This document shows, in pieces, positions 51,796 to 60,571 of a stretch of 64,000 nucleotides of DNA. Each line of letters starts with the position of its first letter. The stretch's first letter is position 1. The DNA comes from Micromonospora nigra (GTDB taxonomy: Bacteria; Actinomycetota; Actinomycetes; Mycobacteriales; Micromonosporaceae). The DNA lies in the NCBI RefSeq assembly GCF_900091585.1, contig NZ_FMHT01000003.1, positions 2,843,501 through 2,907,500 of the forward strand, read 5' to 3'. The translations under genes were made by a program, and so were the position numbers. A model generated the notes under the pieces. The model was not told the origin of the DNA. It saw only the letters and a list, made by a program, of their open reading frames with translations, and searched no databases.

Positions 51796-52254
51796 GTGGC
51801 CGCTGCGGACGATCCCCTACCGGCACCCCGCCGACCGCAGCCGGGGCAGGCGGAGCCCGCCGACGCCCGCCGACCGTCGCCGACGCAGCCGGCGCGCACC
51901 AGGGTCGTACTGGCCGACATGTCCCGCCGCGACGACCGGGCCGAACGCACCCGCACCGAACTGGCCCAGCAGACCCGGATCGGGGAGGCACTGGTCCGCG
52001 GCCTCGTACGGGCCCAGTTGGCGCTGGCCCTGCGGCTGTCCGTGGTGGTGCTGGTCGGTCTCGGCGGGCTGCCCTGGCTGTTCGCCATCGCGCCGTCGGT
52101 CGGCCGGATCACCGTGTTCGGGGTGAACCTGCCCTGGCTGCTGCTCGGCGTGGTCTCCTTCCCGTTCCTGGTCGCCGTGGGCTGGGCGTACGTGCGGCTG
52201 GCCGAACGCAACGAGCAGGACTTCACCGACCTCGTCCACCGGCCGGAGAGCTGA
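51796..52254 (+). CDS. Small membrane protein of symporter operon 1
   Basis: 152 aa, GTG start. A Pro-rich, charged N-terminus of 65 residues, then two membrane helices (LALALRLSVVVLVGLGGLPWLF and LPWLLLGVVSFPFLVAVGW), with a short charged tail. It is analogous to DUF485 partners of ActP-type symporters although the sequence differs. The stop overlaps the symporter start (TGATG), so the two are coupled; it probably helps assembly or regulation of the transporter. Confidence 0.8.
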   Translation: MAAADDPLPAPRRPQPGQAEPADARRPSPTQPARTRVVLADMSRRDDRAERTRTELAQQTRIGEALVRGLVRAQLALALRLSVVVLVGLGGLPWLFAIAPSVGRITVFGVNLPWLLLGVVSFPFLVAVGWAYVRLAERNEQDFTDLVHRPES

Positions 52255-53897
52255 TGGGCGACAACGGCCTCGTCGTACCGGCGATCGTCGCGGTCACCCT
52301 GGTCACCGTCGGGATCGGCTTCTACGGGCTCCGGCTGGCCCGCACCACGTCCGACTTCCTGGTGGCGTCGCGGGCGGTCAGCCCCACCTGGAACGCCGCC
52401 GCGATCGGCGGGGAGTACCTGTCGGCGGCGAGCTTCCTGGGGGTCGCCGGCCTGATCCTCAAGTACGGCGTGGACGTGCTGTGGTATCCCGTCGGCTTCG
52501 CCGCCGGCTACCTGGCCCTGCTGCTGTTCGTGGCCGCCCCGCTGCGCCGCTCCGGCGCGTTCACCCTGCCCGACTTCTGCGAGCTGCGGCTCGGTTCCCG
52601 GCGGCTGCGCACCCTCGCCACCGTCTTCGTCATCTTCATCGGCTGGCTCTACCTGGTGCCGCAGTTGCAGGGGGCGGGCCTGACGCTGGCCACGGTGACC
52701 GGGTCGGCGTACCCGGTGGGTGCCCTGCTGGTGGCCGTGGTGGTCACGGCCAACGTGGCGCTCGGCGGGATGCGGGCGGTCACCTTCGTCCAGGCGTTCC
52801 AGTACTGGTTGAAGCTGACCGCGCTCGCCGTACCCGCGATCTTCCTGGCGTTGCAGTGGCAGGCCGACGCCCGACCGGCGGTGACCCCGCCCGACGGCCC
52901 GACCTTCCGGACCGCGACCACCGTCGTCGTCGAGCATCCCGCGACCCTCACCCTGCCCGACGGCGCCACCCGGGAGGTACGCCCCGGCGACGAGCTGACG
53001 TTCGCCGCCGGTGACCCGGTGCCCGAGGTCTCGGGGGTGGCGACCGGGCCGACCGACTGGCTGCTGCCCAGCACCGCCGGGGACGACGACCGGGGACTGT
53101 TCGGCACGTACTCGCTGATCCTGGCGACCTTCCTCGGCACCATGGGCCTGCCGCACGTGCTGGTGCGGTTCTACACCAACCCCGACGGTGCCGCCGCCCG
53201 CCGGACCACGCTGGTGGTGCTGGCCCTGGTCGGCGCGTTCTACCTGCTGCCCACCGTCTACGGCGTGCTCGGCCGGATCTACACGCCGCACCTGCTGGTC
53301 AGCGGGCAGACCGACGCGGTGGTGGTGCTGCTGCCCGGGGCCGCGCTGGGCGACGGCACGACCGGGCGGATGCTCGCCGCGCTGGTGGCGGCCGGTGCGT
53401 TCGCCGCGTTCCTGTCCACCTCGTCGGGGCTGCTCACCAGCGTCGCGGGGGTGATCTCCACGGATGCGCTGGGGCGCGGTTCGGTACGCGGTTTCCGGTT
53501 GGCCACCGTGATCGCCGGTGCGGTGCCCACCGTGCTCGCGCTCAACGTCTCCGGGTTGGACGTGTCCCAGGTGGTCGGGTTGGCCTTCGCGGTCGCCGCG
53601 TCCAGCTTCTGCCCCCTGCTGGTGCTGGGCATCTGGTGGCGGGGCCTGACCGACCTGGGGGCCGCCGCCGGGATCCTGGTCGGCGGTGGCGCGGCGGTGG
53701 TGGCCGTGCTGGTCACCGTGCTCGGCCCGCCGTTGACCGGCTGGCCGGCGACACTCACCACGCAACCCGCCGCCTGGACGGTGCCGCTGGCCTTCACCGT
53801 GATGGTCGTGGTGTCGCTGGTCTCCCGCCGTCGGGCGCCGGCCGACGTCGGGGCGACGATGCTGCGGCTGCACGCACCGGAGGCGCTGCGGTTGTGA
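52254..53897 (+). CDS. Sodium:solute symporter (monocarboxylate/acetate type) 1
   Basis: 547 aa of the SSS family with about 13 helices. Signature segments are FLVASRAVSPTWNAAAIGGEYLSAASFLGVAGLI and GTMGLPHVLVRFYTNPDGAAARRT; both match the ActP/MctC group that imports acetate, pyruvate or similar acids with sodium or protons. An extra hydrophilic loop of about 70 residues (after AIFLALQW) with THR/PDG-rich sequence is larger than usual. Near the LytS/LytTR pair, which may control it. Confidence 0.9.
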   Translation: MGDNGLVVPAIVAVTLVTVGIGFYGLRLARTTSDFLVASRAVSPTWNAAAIGGEYLSAASFLGVAGLILKYGVDVLWYPVGFAAGYLALLLFVAAPLRRSGAFTLPDFCELRLGSRRLRTLATVFVIFIGWLYLVPQLQGAGLTLATVTGSAYPVGALLVAVVVTANVALGGMRAVTFVQAFQYWLKLTALAVPAIFLALQWQADARPAVTPPDGPTFRTATTVVVEHPATLTLPDGATREVRPGDELTFAAGDPVPEVSGVATGPTDWLLPSTAGDDDRGLFGTYSLILATFLGTMGLPHVLVRFYTNPDGAAARRTTLVVLALVGAFYLLPTVYGVLGRIYTPHLLVSGQTDAVVVLLPGAALGDGTTGRMLAALVAAGAFAAFLSTSSGLLTSVAGVISTDALGRGSVRGFRLATVIAGAVPTVLALNVSGLDVSQVVGLAFAVAASSFCPLLVLGIWWRGLTDLGAAAGILVGGGAAVVAVLVTVLGPPLTGWPATLTTQPAAWTVPLAFTVMVVVSLVSRRRAPADVGATMLRLHAPEALRL

Positions 53898-53983
53898 CCT
53901 GTCCGACATCCGCCTCGGGGATGAGGCGGGGATCGTCCCCCGGCCGGATAAGTGCCTGGTGCCGGCCGGATACGGTCGGACGC

Positions 53984-54748
53984 ATGACTGGTGAGCACCC
54001 GGCCTTGGCGCTGCGCGGCCTGGCCAAGCGGTTCGACGGCAAGATCGCGGTGGCCGGGGTCGACCTGGACGTCCCGGCCGGCTCCTTCTACGGTCTGCTC
54101 GGCCCGAACGGCGCCGGCAAGACCACCACCCTGTCGATGGCCGTCGGGCTGCTCCGACCCGACCACGGTCAGACCTGGGTGCTGGGGCAGGACGTCTGGG
54201 GCGACCCGGTCGAGGCCAAACGGCTGCTCGGCGTCATGCCCGACGGCGTACGGCTCTTCGACCGGCTCACCGGCGCGGAGCTGCTGGCATATCACGGTCT
54301 GCTGCGCGGCATGGATCCCGCGGTGGTCGACCAGCGGGCGGCGGAGCTGCTCGACGTGCTGGCCCTCGGCGACGCCGGGCGCACCCTCGTGGTCGACTAC
54401 TCGGCGGGCATGAAGAAGAAGATCGGTCTGGCCTGCGCGCTGCTGCACGGTCCCCGCCTGCTGGTGCTGGACGAGCCGTTCGAGGCCGTCGACCCGGTGT
54501 CGGCCGCGCTGATCCGCGACATCCTCCAGCGGTACGTGACCGGCGGGGGCACCGTGGTCTTCTCCAGCCACGTCATGGAGGTCGTGGAGCGGCTCTGCTC
54601 GCACGTGGCGATCCTCGCCGCCGGGACGATCAAGCGGGTCGGCACCCTCGACGAGGTGCGCGGTGACCGGTCCCTGGAGGAGGTCTTCGTCGAGGTGGTC
54701 GGCGGCCGTACGGCGACGGGTGAGGAGTTGGCGTGGCTGTCCCAGTGA
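53984..54748 (+). CDS. ABC transporter ATP-binding protein
   Basis: 254 aa. Walker A GPNGAGKTTT, a divergent signature (YSAGMKKK in place of LSGGQ), Walker B LLVLDEPFEAVD and H-loop SSHVME. The type is that of exporters for drugs, antibiotics or cell-surface factors (CcmA-like). It overlaps the permease gene by 16 bp. ATG start. Confidence 0.92.
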   Translation: MTGEHPALALRGLAKRFDGKIAVAGVDLDVPAGSFYGLLGPNGAGKTTTLSMAVGLLRPDHGQTWVLGQDVWGDPVEAKRLLGVMPDGVRLFDRLTGAELLAYHGLLRGMDPAVVDQRAAELLDVLALGDAGRTLVVDYSAGMKKKIGLACALLHGPRLLVLDEPFEAVDPVSAALIRDILQRYVTGGGTVVFSSHVMEVVERLCSHVAILAAGTIKRVGTLDEVRGDRSLEEVFVEVVGGRTATGEELAWLSQ

Positions 54749-56427
54749 CCGTTCCCGCCGTCCCGGCGGCCCCGGCGCGGCCGGTCACCGCGCGACACTT
54801 CGTGCGGCTGAAGCTGCGTGTGATGGGCAACAACCTGCGCGGTCGGGGCTGGCGGGTCGCGCTGTTCGTGGTCGGCGTGCTCACCGGCCTGTGGCTCGCC
54901 GCAGCCGGCTTCTTCCTGCTCGCCAGTCCCGGCCTGGCCGGTGGCGACCGGTACGCGCTGACGGCCGCCGCGTTCGGCGGTGGCGTGGCGGTGCTCGGCT
55001 GGCTGCTGCTGCCGCTGGTCTTCTTCGGGGTCGACGAGACGCTGGATCCGGCCCGCTTCGCGCTGCTGCCGCTGCCGCGCCGGACGCTGGTCACCGGGCT
55101 TTTCGCGGCGGCGCTGGTGAGCGTCCCCGCCATCTCGGTGCTGCTGGCGCTGTCCGGCCTGGTGGTCACCGCCGCGCTGGTCGGCGGCGTGGCGGCGGCG
55201 TTGGTCACCGCCGTCGGCGTGGTCGCGGGGATGCTGCTGTGTGTTGCGGCGGCCCGTGCCGTGACCAGCGCGTTCGCCACCATGCTGCGGTCCCGCCGGG
55301 TGCGTGACCTGGCCGCCGTGCTGCTCGCCGTGGCCGCCGCCCTGCTCGGCCCCCTGCAGATCGCCGGCCTGGCGGCGATCCAGGACGCCGACTTGGACCG
55401 CCTCGCCGGGGTGGCCGAGGTGATCGGCTGGACGCCGTTCGGGGCCCCCTGGACGGCTGGCATCGACGTGGCCGAGGGTCGGGTGTGGGCCGCACCGGTG
55501 AAGCTGCTGATCACCGCGGCGACCATCGCGGCCCTGCTGGCCTGGTGGTCGCGCTCACTGGAGTCGGCGATGGTCGGCGCGGCGGGCGGCGGCGCGGCCC
55601 CGGCGAGACGGGGCACGGCCGGAGGGCCGGTCGCGCAACTGTTCCCGAGGGCGCTGGGCTGGGCGGCACGGGACCGGTTCGGCGCGTTGGTCGCCCGGGA
55701 GGCCCGCTACTGGTGGCGGGACGCGCGACGGCGGGCCAACCTGATCACCGTCGCGGTGGTGGGCCTGTTCGTGCCGGTGATGGTCAACATGGGCGGTTTC
55801 GCCGTCGACAGCGAACAGGGCTTCTCCATGGCGGCCGACTCGTCGCCGGTCGTGGTCAGCGTGTCGATGGTGTTCGTCGGGCTGCTCGCCGCGGTCACCC
55901 TGGCCAACCAGTTCGGCTTCGACGGCAGCGCGTACGCCGCGCACGTGGTCGCCGGCGTGTCCGGGCGGATGGAGCTGCGCGCCCGGATGGTCGCCTTCTC
56001 GCTGTACGTACTGCCGATGCTCGGCGGCATCACGGTGGTGCTCGCGGTGGTGCTGGGTGAGCCCGGCTGGATCGGCGTCATGGCCGGCACCCTGGTCGCC
56101 ACGTACGGCGCGGGGCTGGCCGTCAACTCGTTCCTGTCGGTGCTGGGCGCGTACTCGCTGCCGGAGACGAGCAACCCGTTCGCGATGAACAGCGGCGCCG
56201 GGGTGGCGAAGAGCTTCCTCACCCTGCTGTCCATGCTCGCCACGGGTGTGGCGGCGCTGCCGATGGTGGTGGCCGCCGCCCTGCTCGGCGACGTGTGGCT
56301 CTGGCTGGCGCTGCCCGTCGGCGTGGGCTTCGGGGTCGGGTCCGCCCTGCTCGGTGCGTACCTGGCCGGCGACGTCCTGGATCGGCGGATGCCGGAGCTG
56401 CTGTCCACCGTCACCCCGCGCCGCTGA
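54733..56427 (+). CDS. ABC transporter permease
   Basis: 564 aa, GTG start inside the end of the ATPase gene. About 12 hydrophobic segments in two halves linked by a cytoplasmic region (REARYWWRDARRRANL). It has no solute-binding motifs, so this is probably an exporter of unknown cargo with the preceding ATPase. The architecture resembles ABC-2 type permeases of large size. Confidence 0.85.
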   Translation: MAVPVTVPAVPAAPARPVTARHFVRLKLRVMGNNLRGRGWRVALFVVGVLTGLWLAAAGFFLLASPGLAGGDRYALTAAAFGGGVAVLGWLLLPLVFFGVDETLDPARFALLPLPRRTLVTGLFAAALVSVPAISVLLALSGLVVTAALVGGVAAALVTAVGVVAGMLLCVAAARAVTSAFATMLRSRRVRDLAAVLLAVAAALLGPLQIAGLAAIQDADLDRLAGVAEVIGWTPFGAPWTAGIDVAEGRVWAAPVKLLITAATIAALLAWWSRSLESAMVGAAGGGAAPARRGTAGGPVAQLFPRALGWAARDRFGALVAREARYWWRDARRRANLITVAVVGLFVPVMVNMGGFAVDSEQGFSMAADSSPVVVSVSMVFVGLLAAVTLANQFGFDGSAYAAHVVAGVSGRMELRARMVAFSLYVLPMLGGITVVLAVVLGEPGWIGVMAGTLVATYGAGLAVNSFLSVLGAYSLPETSNPFAMNSGAGVAKSFLTLLSMLATGVAALPMVVAAALLGDVWLWLALPVGVGFGVGSALLGAYLAGDVLDRRMPELLSTVTPRR

Positions 56428-56534
56428 CCTCGGTCGACAGGCCGTGAGCGCCCTCGGCCCGGCCGCCGACGCATCCACGCTAATCAGTGGATCGCGACGG
56501 GAACGGTCCGGGGCGTGGGTGCGTCATATCGGGC

Positions 56535-57383
56535 ATGACTACTCTTTCGGTTGTTCGTTGGGCGGCGCTCCTACCACTGGTCCTGCTGGCGACTGCGTGC
56601 GCCCAGCAGGAGGACGGGGGTGGCGACGCCGGCCCGGTCACGCCCACCTACCCCGATGACGCCGTGGTGCTGCGCATCGACCAGACCGGCGGCTTCGTGA
56701 CCCCGGCCGTCGCGCTCACCCGCCTGCCCACCGTCACCGTTTACGGCGACGGCAGGATGATCACCGAGGGCCCCACGGTGCTGGTCTATCCGGGCCCCGC
56801 CCTGCCCAACATCCAGGTGACGAACCTCGACGCCGACCAGGTGAAACAGGTGATCGAACGGGCCCGCGCCGCGGGCGTGGGCAGTGCCGGAGACCTGGGC
56901 AGCCCCCAGGTGGCGGACGTTCCCGAGACCCGGTTCACCCTGCGCGGTGCGGTGGGTGTCGAGAAGACCACGGTCGAGGGCCTCGACGCGCCCGGTACCG
57001 GACTGACCGCGGAGCAGCAGGCGGCCCGGGAGAAGCTGCGCGACTTCGCCGCGTGGGTGCCGGAACTGGCGGCGGAGGCGGAGACGCAGCCCTACCGTCC
57101 CACCGCCGTGGCGGCCCTGGCCGAGCCCTGGGTCGCCAACGACGAGGCCGGCCCGCAGGCCGAGGTGGCCTGGCCGGGCCCGGACCTGCCCGGTACGCCC
57201 GTCGGCACGACCGGTCTGGGCTGCGTGACGGTCACCGGTGACCAGGTGCCGCGCCTCCTCGACGTCGCCGCCAAGGCCACCGCGGCGACCCCGTGGACGT
57301 CAGGGGGGAAGCGGTGGACGGTCACCCTCCGACCGCTGCTGCCCGACGAGACCGACTGCGACGACCTCACCTCCGCGGGCTGA
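56535..57383 (+). CDS. Putative lipoprotein
   Basis: 282 aa from ATG 56535. Signal peptide with lipobox LLATAC. The mature part begins with a Gly/Asp-rich linker, then a beta-rich domain (VVLRIDQTGGFVTPAVALTRLPTVTVYGDGRMIT) of a kind common in secreted actinobacterial proteins of unknown function. A single later Cys pair (LGCVTV, TDCDDL) could form a disulphide. Not overlapping with the ABC genes; may be independent. Confidence 0.85.
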   Translation: MTTLSVVRWAALLPLVLLATACAQQEDGGGDAGPVTPTYPDDAVVLRIDQTGGFVTPAVALTRLPTVTVYGDGRMITEGPTVLVYPGPALPNIQVTNLDADQVKQVIERARAAGVGSAGDLGSPQVADVPETRFTLRGAVGVEKTTVEGLDAPGTGLTAEQQAAREKLRDFAAWVPELAAEAETQPYRPTAVAALAEPWVANDEAGPQAEVAWPGPDLPGTPVGTTGLGCVTVTGDQVPRLLDVAAKATAATPWTSGGKRWTVTLRPLLPDETDCDDLTSAG

Positions 57384-57390
57384 CACCTCG

Positions 57391-57469
57391 ACCAACCCGT
57401 GCCCGGTGAGGCCACGCGACCAGCGGGCCGGCGGTCCACCGACGCTTCGCCGGCCGGGCACGGGTTGGT
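57391..57469. terminator. 16-bp inverted repeat between lipoprotein and flavin reductase genes
   Basis: accaacccgtgcccgg (57391-57406) pairs perfectly with its complement (57454-57469); a second 8-bp stem ggccggcg/cgccggcc is nested in the loop. It starts 8 bp after the lipoprotein stop and ends 9 bp before the next start codon, so it would end the first transcript or sit in the leader of the second. Confidence 0.75.
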
Positions 57470-57478
57470 GACGGCACA

Positions 57479-58009
57479 ATGTTTCACGTGAATCATCAGC
57501 CGGGTGCCGAGATCCACCACACCGACCCGTTCGCCGTGCCGGTCGACCGCCGAACCCCCGTACGCCGGCTCCGGGGGCGGCTGGCCGCGCCCGTCACCCT
57601 GTGGACGGCTCCCGGCCCGGCGGGTCTGACCGTGTCGTCGACGCTGGTCGCCGAGGGGGAGCCGAACCGGCTGCTCGGCCTGGTCGACGCCGAGTCGGAC
57701 CTGTGGGCGGCGGCCGAGGAGGCCGGCCGGTTCGCGGTGGCCCCGCTCGGGCCGCCGCACCGGCAGCTCGCCGACCGGTTCGCCGGCCTGTTCCCGTCGC
57801 CCGGCGGCCTGTTCGCGACCGGCGAGTGGACCCCGACGGCGTACGGGCCGGTGCCGGCCGATGCCGGCGGCTGGGCCGGCTGCCGGCTCGACACCGCCCG
57901 CGAGTACGGCTGGGCGCTGCTGGTCGAGGCGACGATCGAGACCGTCGAGCTGGCGGAGGAGACCGACCCGCTGCTGCACTACCGGGGCCGGTACCGCGAG
58001 CTGACCTGA
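57479..58009 (+). CDS. Flavin reductase-like (FMN-binding split barrel) protein
   Basis: 176 aa, ATG start. The FMN-binding strand pattern LAAPVTLWTAPGPAGLTVSSTLVAEGEPNRLLGLV and the following helix are typical; the C-terminal region ends with HYRGRYREL, as in flavin reductase-like families. It probably binds FMN. The first six codons (MFHVNH) are forced by the parS-like sequence they contain. No operon partner. Confidence 0.82.
   Translation: MFHVNHQPGAEIHHTDPFAVPVDRRTPVRRLRGRLAAPVTLWTAPGPAGLTVSSTLVAEGEPNRLLGLVDAESDLWAAAEEAGRFAVAPLGPPHRQLADRFAGLFPSPGGLFATGEWTPTAYGPVPADAGGWAGCRLDTAREYGWALLVEATIETVELAEETDPLLHYRGRYRELT
57480..57495. promoter_or_regulatory. parS-like ParB binding site
   Basis: TGTTTCACGTGAATCA differs at a single base from the consensus parS sequence TGTTTCACGTGAAACA. 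It overlaps the start codon of the flavin reductase-like gene. Bacterial parS sites often lie within coding sequence near the origin of replication. Confidence 0.7.
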
Positions 58010-58334
58010 CCGCTCGGGCAGCACGACGATCTACGGTTGACCGCCCAGGCCGGCGGATCGCGGCAGGTGGGGCTGTCCCACGGCGAAGACACCGCCGATT
58101 GCGGCATGTTGCGGAAGCTCTGCGCCCGCCCGCCCGCCCGACGGACCGACCGGCCGACGGACCGCCCGACGGACCGCCCGACGACCGGTCACCGGAGTGA
58201 GCTGGGTCACTCGGCGCAGCCACCGCACCGTTCGGCGCAGCCGTCGACCGGCGACGACCTCGACCTTCCCGGACCGGGAACGCGCTTCCTACCGTGCGCG
58301 AAACTCCCGAGTCCCGTGAAGGTGGTGATCCACG
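58010..58334. other. 325-bp gap before symporter operon 2
   Basis: Contains tandem copies of a cccgacggaccg motif (about 58130-58188), a gagtga/tcactc inverted repeat (58194-58211) and two cggcgcagcc direct repeats. No gene is supported. The operon promoter probably lies near 58290. Confidence 0.55.
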
Positions 58335-58706
58335 ATGTCCACGGACACACCCGCGTCCGCGCCCGCCGAGTCAGTGGCCGACCGGTACCTCGCCGTACAA
58401 CGGTCGGACGAGTTCGCCGGGCTGCGGCGCGCACTGCGCGGCTTCGTCTTCCCGATGACCGTCGCGTTCTTCCTGTGGTACGCGCTCTACGTGATCCTGT
58501 CCGCGTACGCGCGTGGCTTCATGAGCACGCGGCTGTTCGGCAGCAACGTCAACATCGCGCTCGTCTTCGGCCTGCTCCAGTTCGTCTCCACCTTCCTGAT
58601 CGCCTGGCTCTACTCCCGGTACGCCGACCGCAGGATCGACCCGGTCGCCGACCGCATCCGCGACGAGATGGGGGAGGTGACCCATGACCACGGTCCTCGC
58701 GGCTGA
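58335..58706 (+). CDS. DUF485 family membrane protein
   Basis: 123 aa. Two helices (VFPMTVAFFLWYALYVILSAYA and NIALVFGLLQFVSTFLIAWLY) enclose the DUF485 signature (FxxLRRALRGFVFP, STRLFGSNVNIALVFGL). It is the YjcH-type partner of ActP; it overlaps the symporter gene by 23 bp. ATG start. Confidence 0.94.
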   Translation: MSTDTPASAPAESVADRYLAVQRSDEFAGLRRALRGFVFPMTVAFFLWYALYVILSAYARGFMSTRLFGSNVNIALVFGLLQFVSTFLIAWLYSRYADRRIDPVADRIRDEMGEVTHDHGPRG

Positions 58707-60357
58707 GGCGGGCAGTTCCACCGCCCGCAACCTGACCATCGTCCTGTTCCTGGCCTTCGTGGCCGTGACCCTGGCGATCACGATCTGGGCGAGCAGGCAG
58801 ACCAAGACGGCCACCGACTTCTATGCCGGCGGCCGGTCCTTCTCCGGCTTCCAGAACGGCATGGCGATCGGTGGCGACTACATGTCGGCCGCCTCCTTCC
58901 TGGGCATCGCCGGCATCATCGCGCTCTACGGCTACGACGGCTTCCTCTACTCGATCGGCTTCCTGGTCGCCTGGCTGGTGGCCCTGCTGCTGGTGGCGGA
59001 GCTGCTGCGCAACTCCGGTCGGTACACGATGGCCGACGTCCTGGCCTTCCGGATGCGGCAGCGGCCGGTCCGGACGGCGGCGGCGGTCTCCACCATCACC
59101 GTGTCGATCTTCTATCTGCTGGCCCAGATGGTCGGTGCGGGCGCGCTGGTGGCGCTGCTGCTCGGTATCCGACCGGGCACCACGTTCCTCGGCATGGACG
59201 CCGCCACCGCCAAGATCGCCACGATCGTCATGGTCGGCGCCCTGATGATCATCTACGTCACGGTCGGCGGCATGAAGGGCACCACCTACGTGCAGATCGT
59301 CAAGGCGTTCCTGCTCATGGGCGGTGCGTTGATCATGACGGTGCTGGTGCTGGCGAAGTACAAGTTCAACCTGTCCTCGCTGCTCGGCGACGCCGCCGCC
59401 ACCTCCGGGCAGGGCAGCGCCTTCCTGGAACCCGGGCTGCGGTACGGGGTCGAGGTGGCCGGCAACGCGACCCAGACCTTCTACAACAAGATCGACCTGC
59501 TCTCCCTCGGCATCGCCCTGGTGCTGGGCACCGCCGGCCTGCCGCACATCCTGATCCGCTTCTACACCGTCCCGACGGCGAAGGCGGCCCGCAAGAGCGT
59601 CCTCTGGGCCATCGGCATCATCGGCACCTTCTACCTGCTCACCCTGGCTCTCGGCTTCGGCGCGGCAGCCCTGGTCGGCGGCGACGCCATCCGCGAGCAG
59701 GACCGGGCCGGCAACACGGCCGCCCCGCAACTCGCCGAAGCGCTGGGGGTGGACTTCCTCGGCGGCGACCTGGGCGGGGCCACCCTGCTCGCCATCATCG
59801 CGGCGGTCGCGTTCGCCACCATCCTCGCGGTCGTCGCCGGTCTCACGCTGGCCTCGTCGTCCAGCCTCGCGCACGACTTCTACGCCAACGTGGTCAGGAA
59901 CGGCCAGACCTCGGAACGGCAGGAGGTCAGAGTCGCCCGGATCTCGGCGCTGGTGATCGGTGCGGTCTCCATCGCGCTGTCGATCTTCGCGCAGAACCTG
60001 AACGTGGCCTTCCTCGTGGCGCTGGCCTTCGCGGTGGCCGCCTCGGGCAACCTGCCGGCGATCCTCTACAGCCTGTTCTGGAGGCGGTTCAACACCTCCG
60101 GCGCGGTCTGGGCCATCTACGGCGGCCTGCTGGCGGCCGTGGTGCTGGTGTTCTTCTCGCCGGTGGTCTCCGGCGCGCCGACCGCGATGTTCCCCGACCA
60201 GGACTGGCAGTGGTTCCCGCTGTCCAACCCGGGCATCCTGTCGATCCCGTTCGGTTTCCTGTGCGGCTGGATCGGCACCGTCCTGTCGAAGGAGAGCGAC
60301 GAGGACAAGTACGCGGAGCTGGAGGTGCGCGCCCTGACCGGGGCGGGCGCCCACTGA
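58684..60357 (+). CDS. actP: Cation acetate symporter (ActP type) 2
   Basis: 557 aa SSS-family transporter with about 13 helices. DFYAGGRSFSGFQNGMAIGGDYMSAASFLGIAGII and GTAGLPHILIRFYTVPTAKAARKS match acetate/monocarboxylate permeases. The upstream DUF485 gene makes the assignment to the ActP group firm. A transcript hairpin follows at 60439. It differs from the first symporter in partner protein and in the loop lengths. Confidence 0.94.
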   Translation: MTTVLAAEAGSSTARNLTIVLFLAFVAVTLAITIWASRQTKTATDFYAGGRSFSGFQNGMAIGGDYMSAASFLGIAGIIALYGYDGFLYSIGFLVAWLVALLLVAELLRNSGRYTMADVLAFRMRQRPVRTAAAVSTITVSIFYLLAQMVGAGALVALLLGIRPGTTFLGMDAATAKIATIVMVGALMIIYVTVGGMKGTTYVQIVKAFLLMGGALIMTVLVLAKYKFNLSSLLGDAAATSGQGSAFLEPGLRYGVEVAGNATQTFYNKIDLLSLGIALVLGTAGLPHILIRFYTVPTAKAARKSVLWAIGIIGTFYLLTLALGFGAAALVGGDAIREQDRAGNTAAPQLAEALGVDFLGGDLGGATLLAIIAAVAFATILAVVAGLTLASSSSLAHDFYANVVRNGQTSERQEVRVARISALVIGAVSIALSIFAQNLNVAFLVALAFAVAASGNLPAILYSLFWRRFNTSGAVWAIYGGLLAAVVLVFFSPVVSGAPTAMFPDQDWQWFPLSNPGILSIPFGFLCGWIGTVLSKESDEDKYAELEVRALTGAGAH

Positions 60358-60361
60358 CCTC

Positions 60362-60438
60362 CGCCGGCCCGGCGGTCCCCGGCGTGCCGGGCCGACGTGA
60401 GCTGCGCCGGCCCGGCGGTCCCCGTCGTGCCGGGCCGG
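60362..60438. repeat. 43-bp direct repeat downstream of symporter 2
   Basis: The sequence cgccggcccggcggtcccc plus the following ~15 bases is duplicated with a 43-bp period (60362 and 60405), one to two mismatches. Non-coding. Confidence 0.75.
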
Positions 60439-60472
60439 GCGTGGGCCTCTCCCGCCAGGGAGGGGCCCACGC
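60439..60472 (+). terminator. Hairpin terminator after symporter operon 2
   Basis: gcgtgggcctctccc and gggaggggcccacgc form a 15-bp stem (one mismatch) with loop gcca, 80 bp after the symporter stop. Confidence 0.82.
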
Positions 60473-60571
60473 CGCCACCCGGGCCGGGTCCGCAGGCCAC
60501 GGGTGCCGCGTCTCTCGCCCGCCGACCCGGTCGACGCCGGGTGGCGGGGCACGCTGAGTAGGCTGACCGCC

